Assembly: GCA_963969285.1 (NCBI GenBank)
Contig: OZ017740.1
Coordinates: forward strand, 192,162,759-192,226,758
Reading direction: 5' to 3'
Source of the DNA: Odontomyia ornata
Taxonomy: Eukaryota > Arthropoda > Insecta > Diptera > Stratiomyidae
DNA length: 64,000 nucleotides
Shown here: in pieces, positions 46,714 through 58,439 of the stretch
Position numbering within the stretch: position 1 is the first letter of the stretch
Layout: each line of letters opens with the position of its first letter
The notes under the pieces: generated by a model
What the model was told of the DNA's origin: nothing
What the model saw: only the letters and a program-made list of their open reading frames with translations
The model's database searches: none
Program-made: the position numbers and the translations under genes

Positions 46714-47530
46714 TGTTTTTGCTGCGCCCGAATGCCGCAGGAATCTCAGTTTGTATTCTCCGTTTTTCGTTCGTCTTCACTGTCGTTGTGTTAGGCTTTG
46801 TTTTTGTCGTTGTTAGTACCGCTAGCGATGTACTGTTGACATCGTGGCTGCAACCGTTGGTTGCATCGTCGCTATTATTTTTCTGGGTATTTGTGGTCTT
46901 TTGATTTTGTTTGCTCCAGTTTTGTTAGGTCCCCCCTCGGAGCCGCTATCTCCGTTCGTGTGTGTAGTCGCCTTTTTGGTCCCATGGTTATCTTTGCAGA
47001 GCAGGGAGGCTATGTGAGGGTTGGCACAAGCCCTTATGGGGACAAGTGCTCAGAGCCAGACCAGCGCTAATCGGGAGTCCGTCTCAACCGAACCTACACC
47101 ACCAACCCAATGGTGCGAGCTTCGAACGTACTCCGAGGCCTGCCAAGGTTTTACCGGGACGGAGACGGTATGATAGTTGAATTGGAGCCGTCCACACACG
47201 AGTTTCACCTCGCCACTACTGTGAAAAGCAACTAGGTCCAAACCATCACATCCGCCAGCCCAAAGCATCATTTCCAGTTTGTTGTCCAAAGCGTAGTCCA
47301 GATCCAATCAGAGTCGTTACCTGTCATCCCAGGAGGGAACCTCACGGCGCCCCCCATATCCTCGGGTCCGTGGGGGCGGCGCTCCCCAAAGAATGCTTGC
47401 CTTCAAGAGTGCTCTTGTTGATCGGCATTCTCTCTACGGGAATTTCCTCGGGTACGTGGGGGGCGGAACTCCCCAAAGAATGCTAGCCTCCAAGAGTGCT
47501 CTTGTCGACCGGCATTCCCCCTGCGGGGGC
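46714..47530 (-). promoter_or_regulatory. R1 LINE 5' UTR with tandem repeat
   Basis: A ~95-bp unit containing CTCCCCAAAGAATGCT and AAGAGTGCTCTTG occurs twice at about 47345-47525. Repeated 5' UTR units often hold the internal promoter of LINEs, but no promoter motif is demonstrable here. The plus-strand frames at 46244-47070 are antisense shadows. Confidence 0.5.
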
Positions 47531-47542
47531 AACTAGTAATAT
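47531..47542. repeat. Target-site duplication, right of R1 LINE
   Basis: AACTAGTAATAT is identical to 41950-41961. Confidence 0.95.
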
Positions 47543-48908
47543 GGTCAGTATTGGTTCGTTCGGTTTCTAGGAGTGCCAACGGATGGCTGCGGCACTCGCT
47601 GGCAAGTTTTTCCGTAACTTGCGATCTGCGCAATCTGGTGCATAAGTGTCTACCTTTCCGCACCGGCAACAGAAGATCGTCGGTTCCGCTGGACATGCAT
47701 AGAACCAATGCCCTGGTTGTCGGCAGTTCCAACAGACCGTTGGACTTGTAACTACTTCAACGAAAGGTCGGTCAATCATTGCTTCAAACTTGGGCTCCAG
47801 GGGTGCTCCGCTCCTCGGTACGGGTATCGGACGTAAATTATGTGGTATTATTATTTCGTAGATTAGGTCCCGTCATACGAGGTTGTGGACAGAAGGTTCC
47901 TCGCCGCTCATCTAGCTGTTCTTGCCTACGGGCATGGAGGCGTAACCCCTATACGGTGTAGATGGGCACATGAAGGAGACTGTTCTGAAGCTCCCAACGC
48001 ATATTCTCCCAGATGATTTCCACAATTTCGTCCTCGAGCATGGGTGTTCGTAACCGAGTGCTTAAGCGCAATATACTGGTGTAATACTGATCGAAGGGTT
48101 CGTGGGCGCTTTGCTTGCGTTTTCTCAGTTATTCCCGTAGCTCTCTTTCAGTGAAGCCGTCGCCAAAGCGGTTGCGGAAGGCTGCACAGAAAGAATTCCA
48201 ATCGGGGCGTGGCATCGATTCTATGAAGCTCCAGTACCACTCGGCAGCATCTTCACTGAACAGGAGCTGATCGTGTCTAAGTGAAGCGGAGAAATCGCCT
48301 CCCAGTGTGCTGGTGACTAGTGCCTGAATTCTAAACAGAAATCGGTCCACCAGTGTCCTCGAGTTAAAAGCGGCGAAGCTAGAGCGCTAACTCTCAATGA
48401 TACGAGGCGTAGGGTCTCGGACTGGTGTCGATACGTTCGCGGGGTGAATTGCATCATCGATGGGCCTGCTGTAAGGGGCCGAGTCGGGCACTGTGGGTAT
48501 CAACGGAGGTGCGGTGCTGGATCGAGGTCGATACTTGGGGGCTCTGGGATCCATTCCCGAGTTCCTTGGAGGGAAGGTCCAATTATCGGCCCGCCGAGAG
48601 TGGGGCATAGCCACACTCAAATTTGGCTCACAGCCAGATGGAGCTCTTACGCGCCTAGGGGGCTGGCTGATCTGGATATTCTGGAAGCCTCTCTCCAAGT
48701 GTCCGATCCTCTCGGACATCCCTTGCAGTAAAGTCAGGATTGTGTCGTTGACGGAGTTGGCGGAAGATACGATTGGAGCCTCGTACAGGACAACAGCAAC
48801 AGGAACTTCTCCGCCCACGGCTCCTTGGATGTCCAACAGTGGTTGAGGCGGTTCAACACTTTGCGGTTCTTTCGCCACTGCTCCACACGTGCGTTCCGCG
48901 GGGGGCAT
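47543..48908 (-). pseudogene. G gag, copy G2 (broken)
   Basis: The minus-strand frame from ATG 48908 (MPPAERTCGAVAKEPQ) gives DIQGAVGGE, LLQGMSERIGHLERGF and a proline/serine-rich linker to a stop at 48387. A second block at 48129-48350 reads LVDRFLFRIQALVTSTLGG, EDAAEWYWSFIESMPRPDW and FRNRFGDGFTERELRE, the capsid-like core. Then come KRKQSAHEPFDQYYTSI and two zinc knuckles (CWNCRQPGHWFYAC, CCRCGKVDTYAPDC at 47567-47760). At least four stops or shifts break it, and the R1 LINE cuts it at 47543. Confidence 0.88.
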
Positions 48909-49122
48909 CTATGGCAGTTCGGTCAATCGTGCGTCTGCATAGTGGACAGAGCTCGGACGTCAGTAAGAGCTGCTAGACACTGGCGCGATGGAACAAGTGT
49001 CCACACTTCAATCGCAAGCTTGATGCGCCCTCGACCACGTCTTCGAAACAAATACCGCAGTCAGCGGGTTGGACCGTTCTGGATCGGGCCCAACGCTTAT
49101 CTGGTGTTCCTTTCGTCGCCAT
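48867..49122 (-). pseudogene. RING-finger ORF upstream of gag, copy G2 (broken)
   Basis: From ATG 49122 the minus strand encodes a small protein with CGICFEDVVEGASSLRLKCG, HLFHRAS, then an in-frame TAG (near 48973), then LCPLCRRTIDRTAID. It aligns over its length with the intact ORF at 62535-62828. The RING ligand that is Tyr in the other copy is His here, while the sixth ligand Cys is Ser here. The frame ends at TGA near 48867 and overlaps the upstream part of gag. The conserved position before gag in two diverged copies shows that the ORF is a family feature. Confidence 0.85.
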
Positions 49123-49904
49123 TGTTGGTTTCGTCTAGGTTTGTTGATAGTAGGTATTACTCGAGAGGGAAAAAAACTACTCCTAACTACAGAGCTATAT
49201 TTATATAAAAAAAAACTCAGTACTAAATTTAGTGGCCGATAGTGGCGAGCTATTTGGTATGTATATAAAAATTATTTGTTCAACACTTTCCTTTCCAGCC
49301 ATGCCAACTCCTCCATAGGGAAATGAAAGTGAATGGTAGTCTGCCGAGAAAAAGGTACTTCCAGCCGATTTAATGATGCTATCCCAAAACCCACATACAT
49401 TACAAAAAAAACCGTTTCTAAGCTACGTTAGTTGACTTGACGAGACAAGTGGTACCGTTACCGTAACAGCTTTGTACACGGTCAAAATTCCCGACACGTG
49501 GAAGCATTCCAAGCTTCGCAACTCCAGCATACGCCACCGAACGTTGACCCGAAACCACTCGTCTATGACGCATAAAACGATGAGTAGAATCCTTCCGCAA
49601 TATAAAGGCAAGGTAGCCTTCTATTTTCTTGAGAGTCCAGGCCGGTAAGAGAAACCCATCTGGCTGACAGTTCCATCAAGAAAATAGAAGGTGCTTACAG
49701 GTGTCAACCTGGGCCAACATATGGGAAGGATTCTGTCACGAAAAAAAAACCAAACAAAGAAAAGCGGACGCTACAACTCACATGAAGCGACTGCAAGTGT
49801 GTGTAACACAACTCCACTGCTCCTATCTGTGGGGGTCGAGTACCAAGATACCTTACACCAAATCGTCAGAAGACACGAATCTTTTACCCCTTTAGGATGT
49901 TATG
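49123..49904 (-). promoter_or_regulatory. G2 leader between PBS and first ORF
   Basis: About 780 bp of untranslated leader. It contains a run of A residues and the conserved 16-bp inverted repeat at 49617-49691. Short ORFs on either strand (for example 49418-49611) are not shared with G3 and are unlikely to be coding. Confidence 0.65.
49617..49691 (-). repeat. Conserved leader stem-loop, copy G2
   Basis: CCTTCTATTTTCTTGA (49617-49632) is perfectly complementary to 49676-49691 around a 43-nt loop. The same stem with a diverged loop occurs at 61945-62020 in G3, at a similar distance from the PBS. Confidence 0.85.
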
Positions 49905-49922
49905 GCCCCACGTTGGGCACCA
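49905..49922 (-). promoter_or_regulatory. G2 primer-binding site (tRNA-Lys type)
   Basis: On the minus strand, two bases after the LTR end (..TTACA), is TGGTGCCCAACGTGGGGC. The G3 copy has TGGCGCCCAACGTGGGGC, the classic tRNA-Lys1,2 PBS, so G2 carries one transition. Confidence 0.88.
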
Positions 49923-51811
49923 TTTGTAATGATTTTCCGTCTGAAATCGTTCGAACGAAGTCGGAACCGACCTCTCATCGGTTCTAGACGTAGAGTCTGA
50001 GTCGTGCCAACAAACGGTACAAATCGGTGTACCAGTCCGTGCACCCGTAATCCATTTCACGGTCGCTGCTTGTCGGTCAGCTAGTTCGGAGAGGGTTTCG
50101 GTTGCAGGTCTTTGAATGGATTACGCTCAATGTAATTGAGCCACCATTAAATGCCCGTTTCAAACGCGTCAGCAACTCAAACATACGGAAGGGAAACCTA
50201 CTTACTTTATTCTGTATTCCTTCATCATTCTGGTCAATTACAAAATTCTAAATTCAATTTCGCGTTCCCGAATTTTAACAACGCGGTACCGAAAAAGACA
50301 CTACGTTAACTCAATCCCGAAGAACGCGAAACTGGCCATCCACGGATTTATAAAACCCCACCCTCTTCACGGCATACTTACAATGCACTCCCACTGCCGC
50401 TGAAAGAGAACGGTCAGGCTGGAAAGGAAAGTCGTGGTTAGCAATTCAGCAATTCATTATCAGTTCATTTCTTTTTTCAATTTTACTGTAACTTACATTA
50501 TTTATAGTACCATCCAATCGATATATTTTAAATGAATATAAGCATTATTCCAATATTGTGAATTTATATCATCATGAAAAAAAGAATAATCCAACTTGAT
50601 GCAGTTATTCGTGCCAAACGAAAAAATTTACAATTAAGAATTTAGAATATTCCAAACAAGTTATTCCTAATTATTGCTCATTAATAAGCATTTACAATAT
50701 TACATAAGTCTGGAATACTACCTAACCATTGCTTTTTCAACCAGCATACAACTAATCGTCGGGAAATATTGTTGCGTGAACATTTGCTTTTGTTTGCTGT
50801 GATGACTAGATTGGTTGTTGATTTTTTTTCTTTGTATGAGTTGATCGTGTACGAAAGAAAAACAAATCATGTGCTTTATGTTTATCATAACAAGCGTAAA
50901 TTTAAACGAATGTCCAGAGGGCCAAACACATAACATCAAAAAAGTTTTGTATTTGTTACAAGACCTTGTTTGCTATGAGTAAGCAAATAAATTCAAATGC
51001 AACAATCAAACCTAGTCCGTCCTTATTTCATACATTATCATTTGAGTACATAGTTAAAAATGCAAATATCTTCACAATTCTATGTTGAAATGAAACCTCA
51101 GTTAATTTTTAAATGCTTAAAGTTAACGGTAAATTCAATCCTTATTCGAAATGACAGAGCAACTGACAGAGATTTTAAAATTAATTTCACATCAAATTGG
51201 AAATCATTTTAATGATTCATTCAGCAATATTGTTCGGAAATTATACGTGAAATCCTTTTACGTATTATATTTATAAATGGCTATTTTCTAATTCTATGCA
51301 AATATTTAGCTTCTTGTAGGCGATTTTTAATATACTGCCAATTGCTAATTTTTCATTACGTCATTAATGTTTTAATAATTAAGCTGTCGTTATTACAAAC
51401 TTGGGATCTTGATAAAAAGGTCATTATGAACTTTTCTGTTAACTTTAAAGAAGATGAAATCATAACCTCTATCTTTTTGCGTTACCCTACGAAAATATTA
51501 TTGGCTGTGTACCCTAGACTGGAAACAATTTGCATCACTGCACATCTCTAGTATTGTAGTATCCTAATTAAGAGGAACACATCTGCTTTCACAAACTGAT
51601 TGTGACAATGAAAAATAAATACATTTCATTAGAACTTAATCATGGTTGTAAACAGCCAAATCTCGCTATTGGCCATGATCATTAATTTATAAGGTATCTG
51701 ATGCTCATGGGTTTCTGCCTTTTACTTTATTTAGCATTCTGTTCCCCAATTTTTCTAACATCCTGGGTTATTCTTTGTATAAACTACTGCAAATAAGCAT
51801 AGTAGAACACA

Positions 51812-51825
51812 TGAGCATAATAATA
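51812..51825. repeat. Target-site duplication, left of Jockey LINE copy 2
   Basis: TGAGCATAATAATA is repeated at 56684-56697. The pre-insertion sequence is seen intact at about 36624-36637. Confidence 0.95.
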
Positions 51826-52044
51826 AAATATTCTACGTCCAGCACTCGTTGCGTGGAGACGGGTTTTTAATTCGCACCTGTCAAGAATTTTTATAAATTC
51901 AAATTATTTTTAATAACGTTAGTTGAAGGTAATTTAAAAAAAAAACTTATTAAATCGTCGAACTATACGAACAGTTTATCGAGTATCTGGATTTTACCTG
52001 CGAGAAAGTTTCAAAAAAGAAGAAAAGTTTTTTTCACCGGGGGG

Positions 52045-53350
52045 ATGGAGGAGCCCGACAGCTTCCCACCGCGGGGGCCCAGAGCCAGTCATTTCTAAAA
52101 TTACAAATGCTAAAATCATAAAGCGGAAAAACGAACAAGACAACTGTGAGCATGGCAAGCGTATTACGCTTTCAAGCGAAGAATACGAAAAAGTAACCAG
52201 GGGAAACACAAGGGCTACGAAACAAAACGATGAGTTGAAACTCCGTGTACAAAGTTTGGAGGGTATGGTCCGGACATTATCAAGTGCAAGCAAACCAAAA
52301 GTGATGAAGCAATAGAATACGTCCGGCAAAGAAGAACCGATATTAACTAAGAAGAATGAGAAAAAGGAAACAACAACAAGCAAGACCAACGAAAAAATAG
52401 TGCCAACGTAAAAGACTCAAATATATCAAACAAAATCGTAAGATACGAGCAAGACATCAATCCATGATGCTGAAAATATCCTAAGCACAGGAGGAGCGAA
52501 CGACAGCGCCAATTATTATGCGGTGCTGTCTGCAATGAACGAAGAAATGGACATCGAGATGAAGTGCAACGATAGCATAGGTAATATTGATAGTAGTAAC
52601 AATTTCATTTAATATTTAAAATCAAAAAATAAGGAGAAAGAGAAGAAGCCAACCGGTGTGTCTGCTGGTTCTCCTCATAAAATTAATAAGGTAAATGCGA
52701 AAGTTCCTCTAATCAACGTTTTTGGGCAGCATGGAGGAGATATGGTTCGGTTATTGTCAGCCGAGCATAAAATTGATAACTTTGAAGTTAAGAAAGTGAC
52801 CACTGATAAGCTCACAATCAAGGCAAAGACACTGGCTGATTTCAAACTGGCAAAAGATGCTCTTAATAGTGTCAAAGCTCCCCAGTTCACATACATGCCA
52901 AAGGCGGAAAAAATCAGACCTTCCTCTTGAAGCGCTTGGACTGTGGGGAGAATACAGTTGATCTCCTTAAAATGTTGCAGGAAGCAGCACCAGCTGTTAA
53001 GTTCATCTGTGTGAAAAATTTTGCTACAAGGATATCAACTGTCGAAGGTAAAATATTACAATTTTATTTGGTCCAAATTTCTAACGATAGCAGTCCGAGT
53101 GCCCTCCAACAGGTAAGGTACTTAAACTTTAGAGTTGTTAGGTGGGAACGCCTCCAAAAAACTGAGGTCAACCAGTGTTACAGGTGTCAAAGATTCGGTC
53201 ATTCGGCTGCCAATTGTGCAATGCACTATCGCTGTGTTAAGTGCAAAGATATTCACGCCCCCCGGTGAATGCAAATTGGCACAAATGGAGAAACAAGACC
53301 AAAAAATCAATTTCGTTTTCCAACGTTTAGGCCAACATGCTTCAAAATAG
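52045..53350 (+). pseudogene. Jockey LINE copy 2 ORF1 (gag-like)
   Basis: It starts at the ATG equivalent to 10210 (MEEPDSFPP) but frameshifts at once. The conserved blocks are NVFGQHGGDMVRLLSAEHKI (52658-52930), FICVKNFATRISTVEGKIL and SSPSALQQVRYLNFRVVRWE, and one full CCHC knuckle CYRCQRFGHSAANC with a second CVKCKD. A deletion removes the last knuckles and most of the C-terminus. Here CAG (Gln) is kept where copy 1 has TAG before CYRCQRF. Confidence 0.82.
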
Positions 53351-56152
53351 TTTGTCATCTAGTCACATTCCCATGAATAGGATTTGTCTCATCTCGATCA
53401 ACGTCCACTCCATTGTTACTATACATCGGCGTGATTATGTTCTTGAATTCATTGTTAAGCAAAAGCCTGACTTCATGCTTCTCACTTAAGCCCACCTCAA
53501 TTCATGGCACTCCATGACATTCAAGGATTTTGAATTCGTAAGAAACGATAGGGTAATAGGTGATGGGGGAAGTGGCACCGGGGTATTGGTTCGAAGACCC
53601 TATTGTTTCCAAAATATTGAAAAAGTCGAATTCAAAAGCTTTGGGGATAACCTCTTCATTATCTCTGCCTATGCAATTGGTGGAACTGTTCTCAAGCTCA
53701 AGGAGGAACTCAATCCTTGTTCGAAATACTCGAATTGAACAGGCTGCATAACTATTATATTCTTGCTGGTGACCTGAACGCCAAGCATACATCATTGCTG
53801 AACGCCACAAATAATCCAAGAGGTGTATTCCTGAAATCGTGGATAACAGAGAACCAAATTGAATACAGATTCAATCTATATGGGTCGGAGTTCCCAACAT
53901 ACCCTAGGACAAACTCATATTTGATCATCTGCATTGCTGACGCAAGACTTGAATTCAGCCTTAATAGTCCTCAACGGAAACTGCAGGTGCTTCCTTATGA
54001 TAGCGACCATAACACAATCGTAATGGAAATCAATCATCAAAGGGATGATTTCTTCCTCATTCCAGTTCAACACGAAAATCATCGGTTAAACTTAAAAAAA
54101 ATAGACTGGCTAAAGTTTCAAAAGAAGTTTAATCGGGAGTATCAGAAGCAATGTCCCCCTTCTGATGATGGCAACTCTTGCTCAATGGTTCCTAATGACA
54201 GGAATCTAACTAACGATGAAATAGATCTCTATTTGTTGATGTTAGAGAAGCTGACGTTGGAAACCATTGAGAAAATAGTTCCCAAGATTAAAAATCGAAA
54301 CAATATGGAATGAAAAGCCTTCTCCCCACACTCGTCAACAATATTTATCGACGATTTTTGGACTATACCATCCCTCGTGGGCTTTGTTGAAATTATATCT
54401 GAAGAATGTCCGGAACTTAATCTGGTGATATTTCAGGAGTGAGGTCAGCAATCAATGGGCGGAAAAATTGAGGAGTACTAGCCCACAGGACCCAGATGGC
54501 GTTTTCATGAAAGTGAATAGCATATCCCTTAAGAAGTCTCGAGTGAAAGTATCGAATCTTGAAGTCACTAGTAATGAAATAAATCTTCTCGATAGGGCTG
54601 GTATCGAAATATATCATCAATAGTACGACTCCGGATAGAAATGGAAACAGGATCATTTGTGAAGGATTGCAGAAACTTGCCCTGATTGGAACACATTTTG
54701 AATTGGTTCATCTACCAAACCCTGAGAGAGGGAATGAAATATTTTCAGAGATTGTTGAAGCGAAAGTTTCCGACTTCAATTCAAGCCTGAACGGCCACTC
54801 AATTCTTCATTTCAATGAAACATTAACGTCTGACCTCATACCGAGCTTGAATCTTATTGATTATTTTGTCAGCTATGAAGACTTGTGTTTCATATTTCGC
54901 AGGATAAATAACAAGATTCTGATGGTATTCCAAGTGTAGTTCTCCAACATTTGCCTGAGGTTGCTATTAGGAATTATTGCATATTGTTCAACAACATGTT
55001 GAGCAATTCATATTCCCCAAATGAGTGGAAAGGAAAAGAATCCTCATGCCCAAAAAGCTTTCGCCCAATCAGCTTGCTGCCTAACATCAGCAAGGTGTTT
55101 GAAGTGATACTCAACAGAGCATTAAACGCCCACATTGAGAAATATGAGTTGATGCCGAATTGCCAATTTGATTTTCGTGCCAGGCATTCGACCATACATG
55201 CAATAACGAAAGTAACCTCAGACATCTGTTGGAAACTAAATGATAGACAATGCGTTGGAGCATGTCTCATTGATATGGAGAAAGCCTTCGATACGGTGTG
55301 GTTAGATGGACTAGTTTTCAAACTCCTTCAGGACAAGTTCCCCAGACACCTTGTCGCCATGATGTGTAATATGTTGTACGGGAAATCGTTTGTTGTAACT
55401 GATGGTAATCTGACAACAATGCGCGAGTTCAAGGTCTTGAATGGTCTTCAGCAGGGAACAGTTACTGCACCTCTGCTCTTCTCGATCTTCATTCGCAAAC
55501 TATTAAACGGGTTTGATTTTAACGTCTCGCCAACGTGGTCATTGGTAGCGTTTGCTGATGATCTGATCATCTATACGGCAGACCGAAAAGCTACAATAGT
55601 TCAGAGCAATCTCCAAAAAATTTTCAATGATGTGCAGGTGTACACTGACAATTTCCGAATGAAAATCACAGCGCAGAAGTGTGAAACAATCTTGTTTCGA
55701 ACAACGCTGCAGGGGCCAGTCAAGACCTGACACGAAATTGGAAAGATTTCTACATCGTGGCTGGCGAGAGTACTTTAGAACAGGTTCCACATAAATCCTG
55801 TGTTCGATACCTCGGTGTTTATCTCGATCAGTATCTGTACTATACTGAACATGTGAAAATCATGCTCTGTGACTGTGAGTGAAAGCCCTTGGAGACTTGC
55901 CTCGCTACTGGCTTCTTTCCTCCAGAAGCATTTGTGTATTTGGACATGAATCGATATGTTTTTGATTCTGACGGCATCCCAGTCATATATCACATATATC
56001 GACGGGCCACCGATAAGAAGATAAAATATCTTCCGAATTTGAGCTCACGAGACCAACAATTCCAATGGAGATACTCATTTGCTAGATTCGTTGAAGCTGA
56101 TCGAATTGAGACGGCGCAATCTAGGTATTGGTGGCTGAATGACAATGTCTAA
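53338..56152 (+). pseudogene. Jockey LINE copy 2 ORF2 (endonuclease + reverse transcriptase)
   Basis: Endonuclease blocks are split among frames (53514-53738; 53717-54313 with LAGDLNAKHTSLLNA and SDHNTIVMEI). The reverse transcriptase at 54951-55730 has FRPISLLPNISKVFEV, LIDMEKAFDTVWLDGL, LQQGTVTAPLLFSIF and AFADDLIIYTADRK. A ~330-bp deletion after 55868 removes the thumb-distal region, and the frame resumes at 55889-56152 to the same C-terminus (RYWWLNDNV). It is clearly dead. Confidence 0.88.
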
Positions 56153-56683
56153 ATTGTTCGTGTTTATTAGCAGTTTTTATGTTTTTCGTTATTTTGTTTT
56201 TGAGTTTCAGCTCATTATTGCTACTTTTTGTATTGTTGTTTATTTTTGTTAAAAATTAGGCATAGGTTAGGTATATTTTATGTTTATTATATTAGGTTAG
56301 AGATAAGATTAAACGCTTAGGTTAGGAACATTGTTATAGAATTTTTTGGTATAAGATAAAGTTTTTTTGATTGAATTTTATTAGAATTAAGTCAAAATAT
56401 ATTAGGTGTAGGATCGAAGTCAGTGATGTGTTTAAATTATAAATAATCTTAGGATGGTGTTGGTTGGTTTTTTTCTCCTTTTTCCAATTGATTTTCAACA
56501 TATGTAATAATCTTAACTAATTGGCTAGAGTTTTTTTGAAGAAATATGGTTAATGAGAATGTATAAATTTAGAGAGCCATTTGGGCCATTAAGTTTTTGT
56601 ATGTTTATTGTTTGGAATTTGCTTTATATTCTTTGAAAATTTATACAGATTAGTGTTGAATAAAGCACTTTTGACTTTGACTT

Positions 56684-56697
56684 TGAGCATAATAATA
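56684..56697. repeat. Target-site duplication, right of Jockey LINE copy 2
   Basis: TGAGCATAATAATA is identical to 51812-51825. Confidence 0.95.
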
Positions 56698-57707
56698 CAG
56701 AAAGTGTATAATTATTTCAGAGATAAGCAAGCTGTTTTTCTTTGATCAATCAAAATATAATTTGCATGCAATAACAATATGTAATTAACTTGTTTGCGCA
56801 TCGTATCTACGATAGAAATTGGATAGAGAATACGGAAAATGAAAACCCAAAAGAAGGCTAGAGTTTAAAATCTACATATCCACTATTTAACTAGCAGAAC
56901 CAAAAACAGAGGCCATGTAATACAGTAAACTATACGTTTATTTTATTATTCCCAGCTAGCTGTATGTAAGTCGGTATTATCATACATGCAACTAGGTATT
57001 TATAAAGCTTTTGATGCTTGGCTGGAACCCCCAACATGTCTGAAGTTTTCTTTTCTAGGTCGTGTAAACTTGTCAATATGAACGTCACATGGTAATTCAA
57101 GCTGCTTTCCAATTTCAAGCCATGAAGTCGACTCCGTCGGTTGTGCGATTAGCACTCAATTGTGAGCATGCAAAAAAATTTAGAAAAACTTACAGTTTGT
57201 TGTTCAAATGATGCACGAACTGGACAAATCTTAGCTGGTGATTCTCCGTTTTCTTGTTTGCCGTGCTCGTTAGGGAGGACTGCAAGTCTGTTCCGCGGGC
57301 CGCACAAAGAATATGTGGTGTTCCCTCCAACTGCAAGCCTCGAATTCGAATTCGAAAATATACAAGAAAAGGAGATTTTCTTCTTGAGAAGCCCTGCCTT
57401 ATAATTCGCCCATTCATCACTCGCGCGAGCACGCCCTATTTTCGTAGTGGCGTTGCGGATTCACGTTCATATTGACTGGCCTTCAACACGTGGGACTTCT
57501 GTGGGTAGCACTTGGCTTTGGTAAAAACACAATAAATTTGCACCTATCTAGCTTGGCTTCACTAGTAAAACAATTCCCGATTAACAACTAGGCTCGGATA
57601 ATACACAAAACTTCCACCAAAGACCAAGCAGTGCTAGCCACGTCTCACACGACACTCGGATTCGCAGCTATCTTCTGCGGAGTCTTCCTTCTTCCCGTTC
57701 CACCACA

Positions 57708-57977
57708 ACTTTCCACTTCCTCCTCAGCTGTCAAAACGCGGTTCAGTGACAGCGAGTGATTAAAAGGTCGTTCGGAACCGTCGACGTCAATACGAACTGC
57801 GGAGTGTTGTTAAGGGCGTAGGGCTGAGTTATTACAGGGCAGTGTCCCCGATGCCAACCAAGCATGGAGAGACTGAAGGACATGAGGTCCAGCTCTGAGC
57901 TGCGCTTACCCGTATGGAGGTGAACAAGGCTAATCTCAGGATAACACCGAGGAAGAAAGAGTTCTTCTTAGGGATGT
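57708..57977 (-). pseudogene. 3' end of a second G unit (integrase tail and polypurine tract)
   Basis: It is collinear with 38314-38582: purine run GAGGAGGAAGTGGAAAG next to the LTR, then the region after the integrase C-terminal module. Homology stops at 57977 (..CTTAGGGA), where unrelated DNA with host-gene fragments begins. It shows that an upstream G unit shared this LTR and lost the rest of its body. Confidence 0.75.
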
Positions 57978-58439
57978 GTAATGAATCATGAGACGCCGCT
58001 GGCGACCAATACTAACACACTTTGCTGCTAGGTGGCTTGTCATTTCACGTTGGTTGCAACGAGCGCACATCCCACGTCAATTTTGTCGTGGGATGTCAAG
58101 AGGGTTTGACAGCCACATGGGAGTAAAGTGTGCAGGTAGTGGCCGCCACCCATGAAGAAGTCCCGGAGTGTGCCAACAGTTCCAAAAGGGTAAATTGTAA
58201 CGCTTCGATTCGATCACCAACTGTTGCGACAACAAACCCAATAACTAGTCGGATTGCAGGAATTGGGAAAAAGGCAAGAAGAATACGAGTACGAGCCAAC
58301 CGAAAAGGTAGGTAAGTTGAGCTTAATTTCCTGTTTGTAAGGTAACCATAAAAAGGAGCATTTTAAATACGATTCCATTAGTCAGTTTTCGATTCACCGC
58401 TCTAATAGTCTGTTTTTCCGGATTCCTCCTGCTACTTAG
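57978..58439 (+). other. Non-repeat DNA upstream of Boule-like exon; possible exon
   Basis: An open frame (58130-58315) ends at a good donor-like site AAAAG/GTAGGTAAG (about 58307). It contains VATTNPITSRIAGIGKKARR, which I do not recognise. A pyrimidine-rich acceptor TCCTCCTGCTACTTAG precedes 58440. A short inverted motif CATCCCACGTCAA...TCGTGGGATG lies at about 58069-58097. The rest shows nothing recognisable. Confidence 0.35.

Larger units (their letters stand above)
41962..47530 (-). mobile_element. R1-clade LINE, full length, inserted in G gag-pol
   Basis: A 5569-bp insertion with perfect 12-bp TSD AACTAGTAATAT and a 3' poly(A) of 8-9 residues after CCTACCTACCAC. Order on the minus strand: 5' UTR with a ~95-bp tandem repeat, gag-like ORF1 with three zinc knuckles, then ORF2 with endonuclease, reverse transcriptase and a C-terminal domain. 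The target is G gag, not rDNA, so it belongs with the non-rDNA R1-clade elements. Stops, shifts and a tandem duplication inactivate it. Confidence 0.92.
51826..56683 (+). mobile_element. Jockey-type LINE, copy 2, inserted in G LTR
   Basis: A 4858-bp copy of the element at 9987-15430, starting at the equivalent 5' position and ending in the same TTTGACTTTG tail. It is shorter through several internal deletions: about 250 bp in ORF1 at 53265, 48 bp at 53642, 50 bp at 54312, and about 330 bp plus 38 bp around 55870-55890. The 14-bp TSD is perfect. Confidence 0.92.
49925..57707 (-). repeat. G 5' LTR (copy G2), interrupted by a Jockey LINE
   Basis: On the minus strand it runs from TGTGGTGGAACGG (57707) to TTACA (49925). 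Removing the LINE and one TSD leaves about 2.9 kb. It lacks both the E insertion (site at 50680) and the TACTACAGG element (site at about 51130) present in the other LTR, making it the reference version. Its start carries about 75 bp (57640-57700) absent from the 38.3-kb copy. It is preceded by a G internal 3' end, so this LTR is shared between two tandem G units. Confidence 0.85.
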
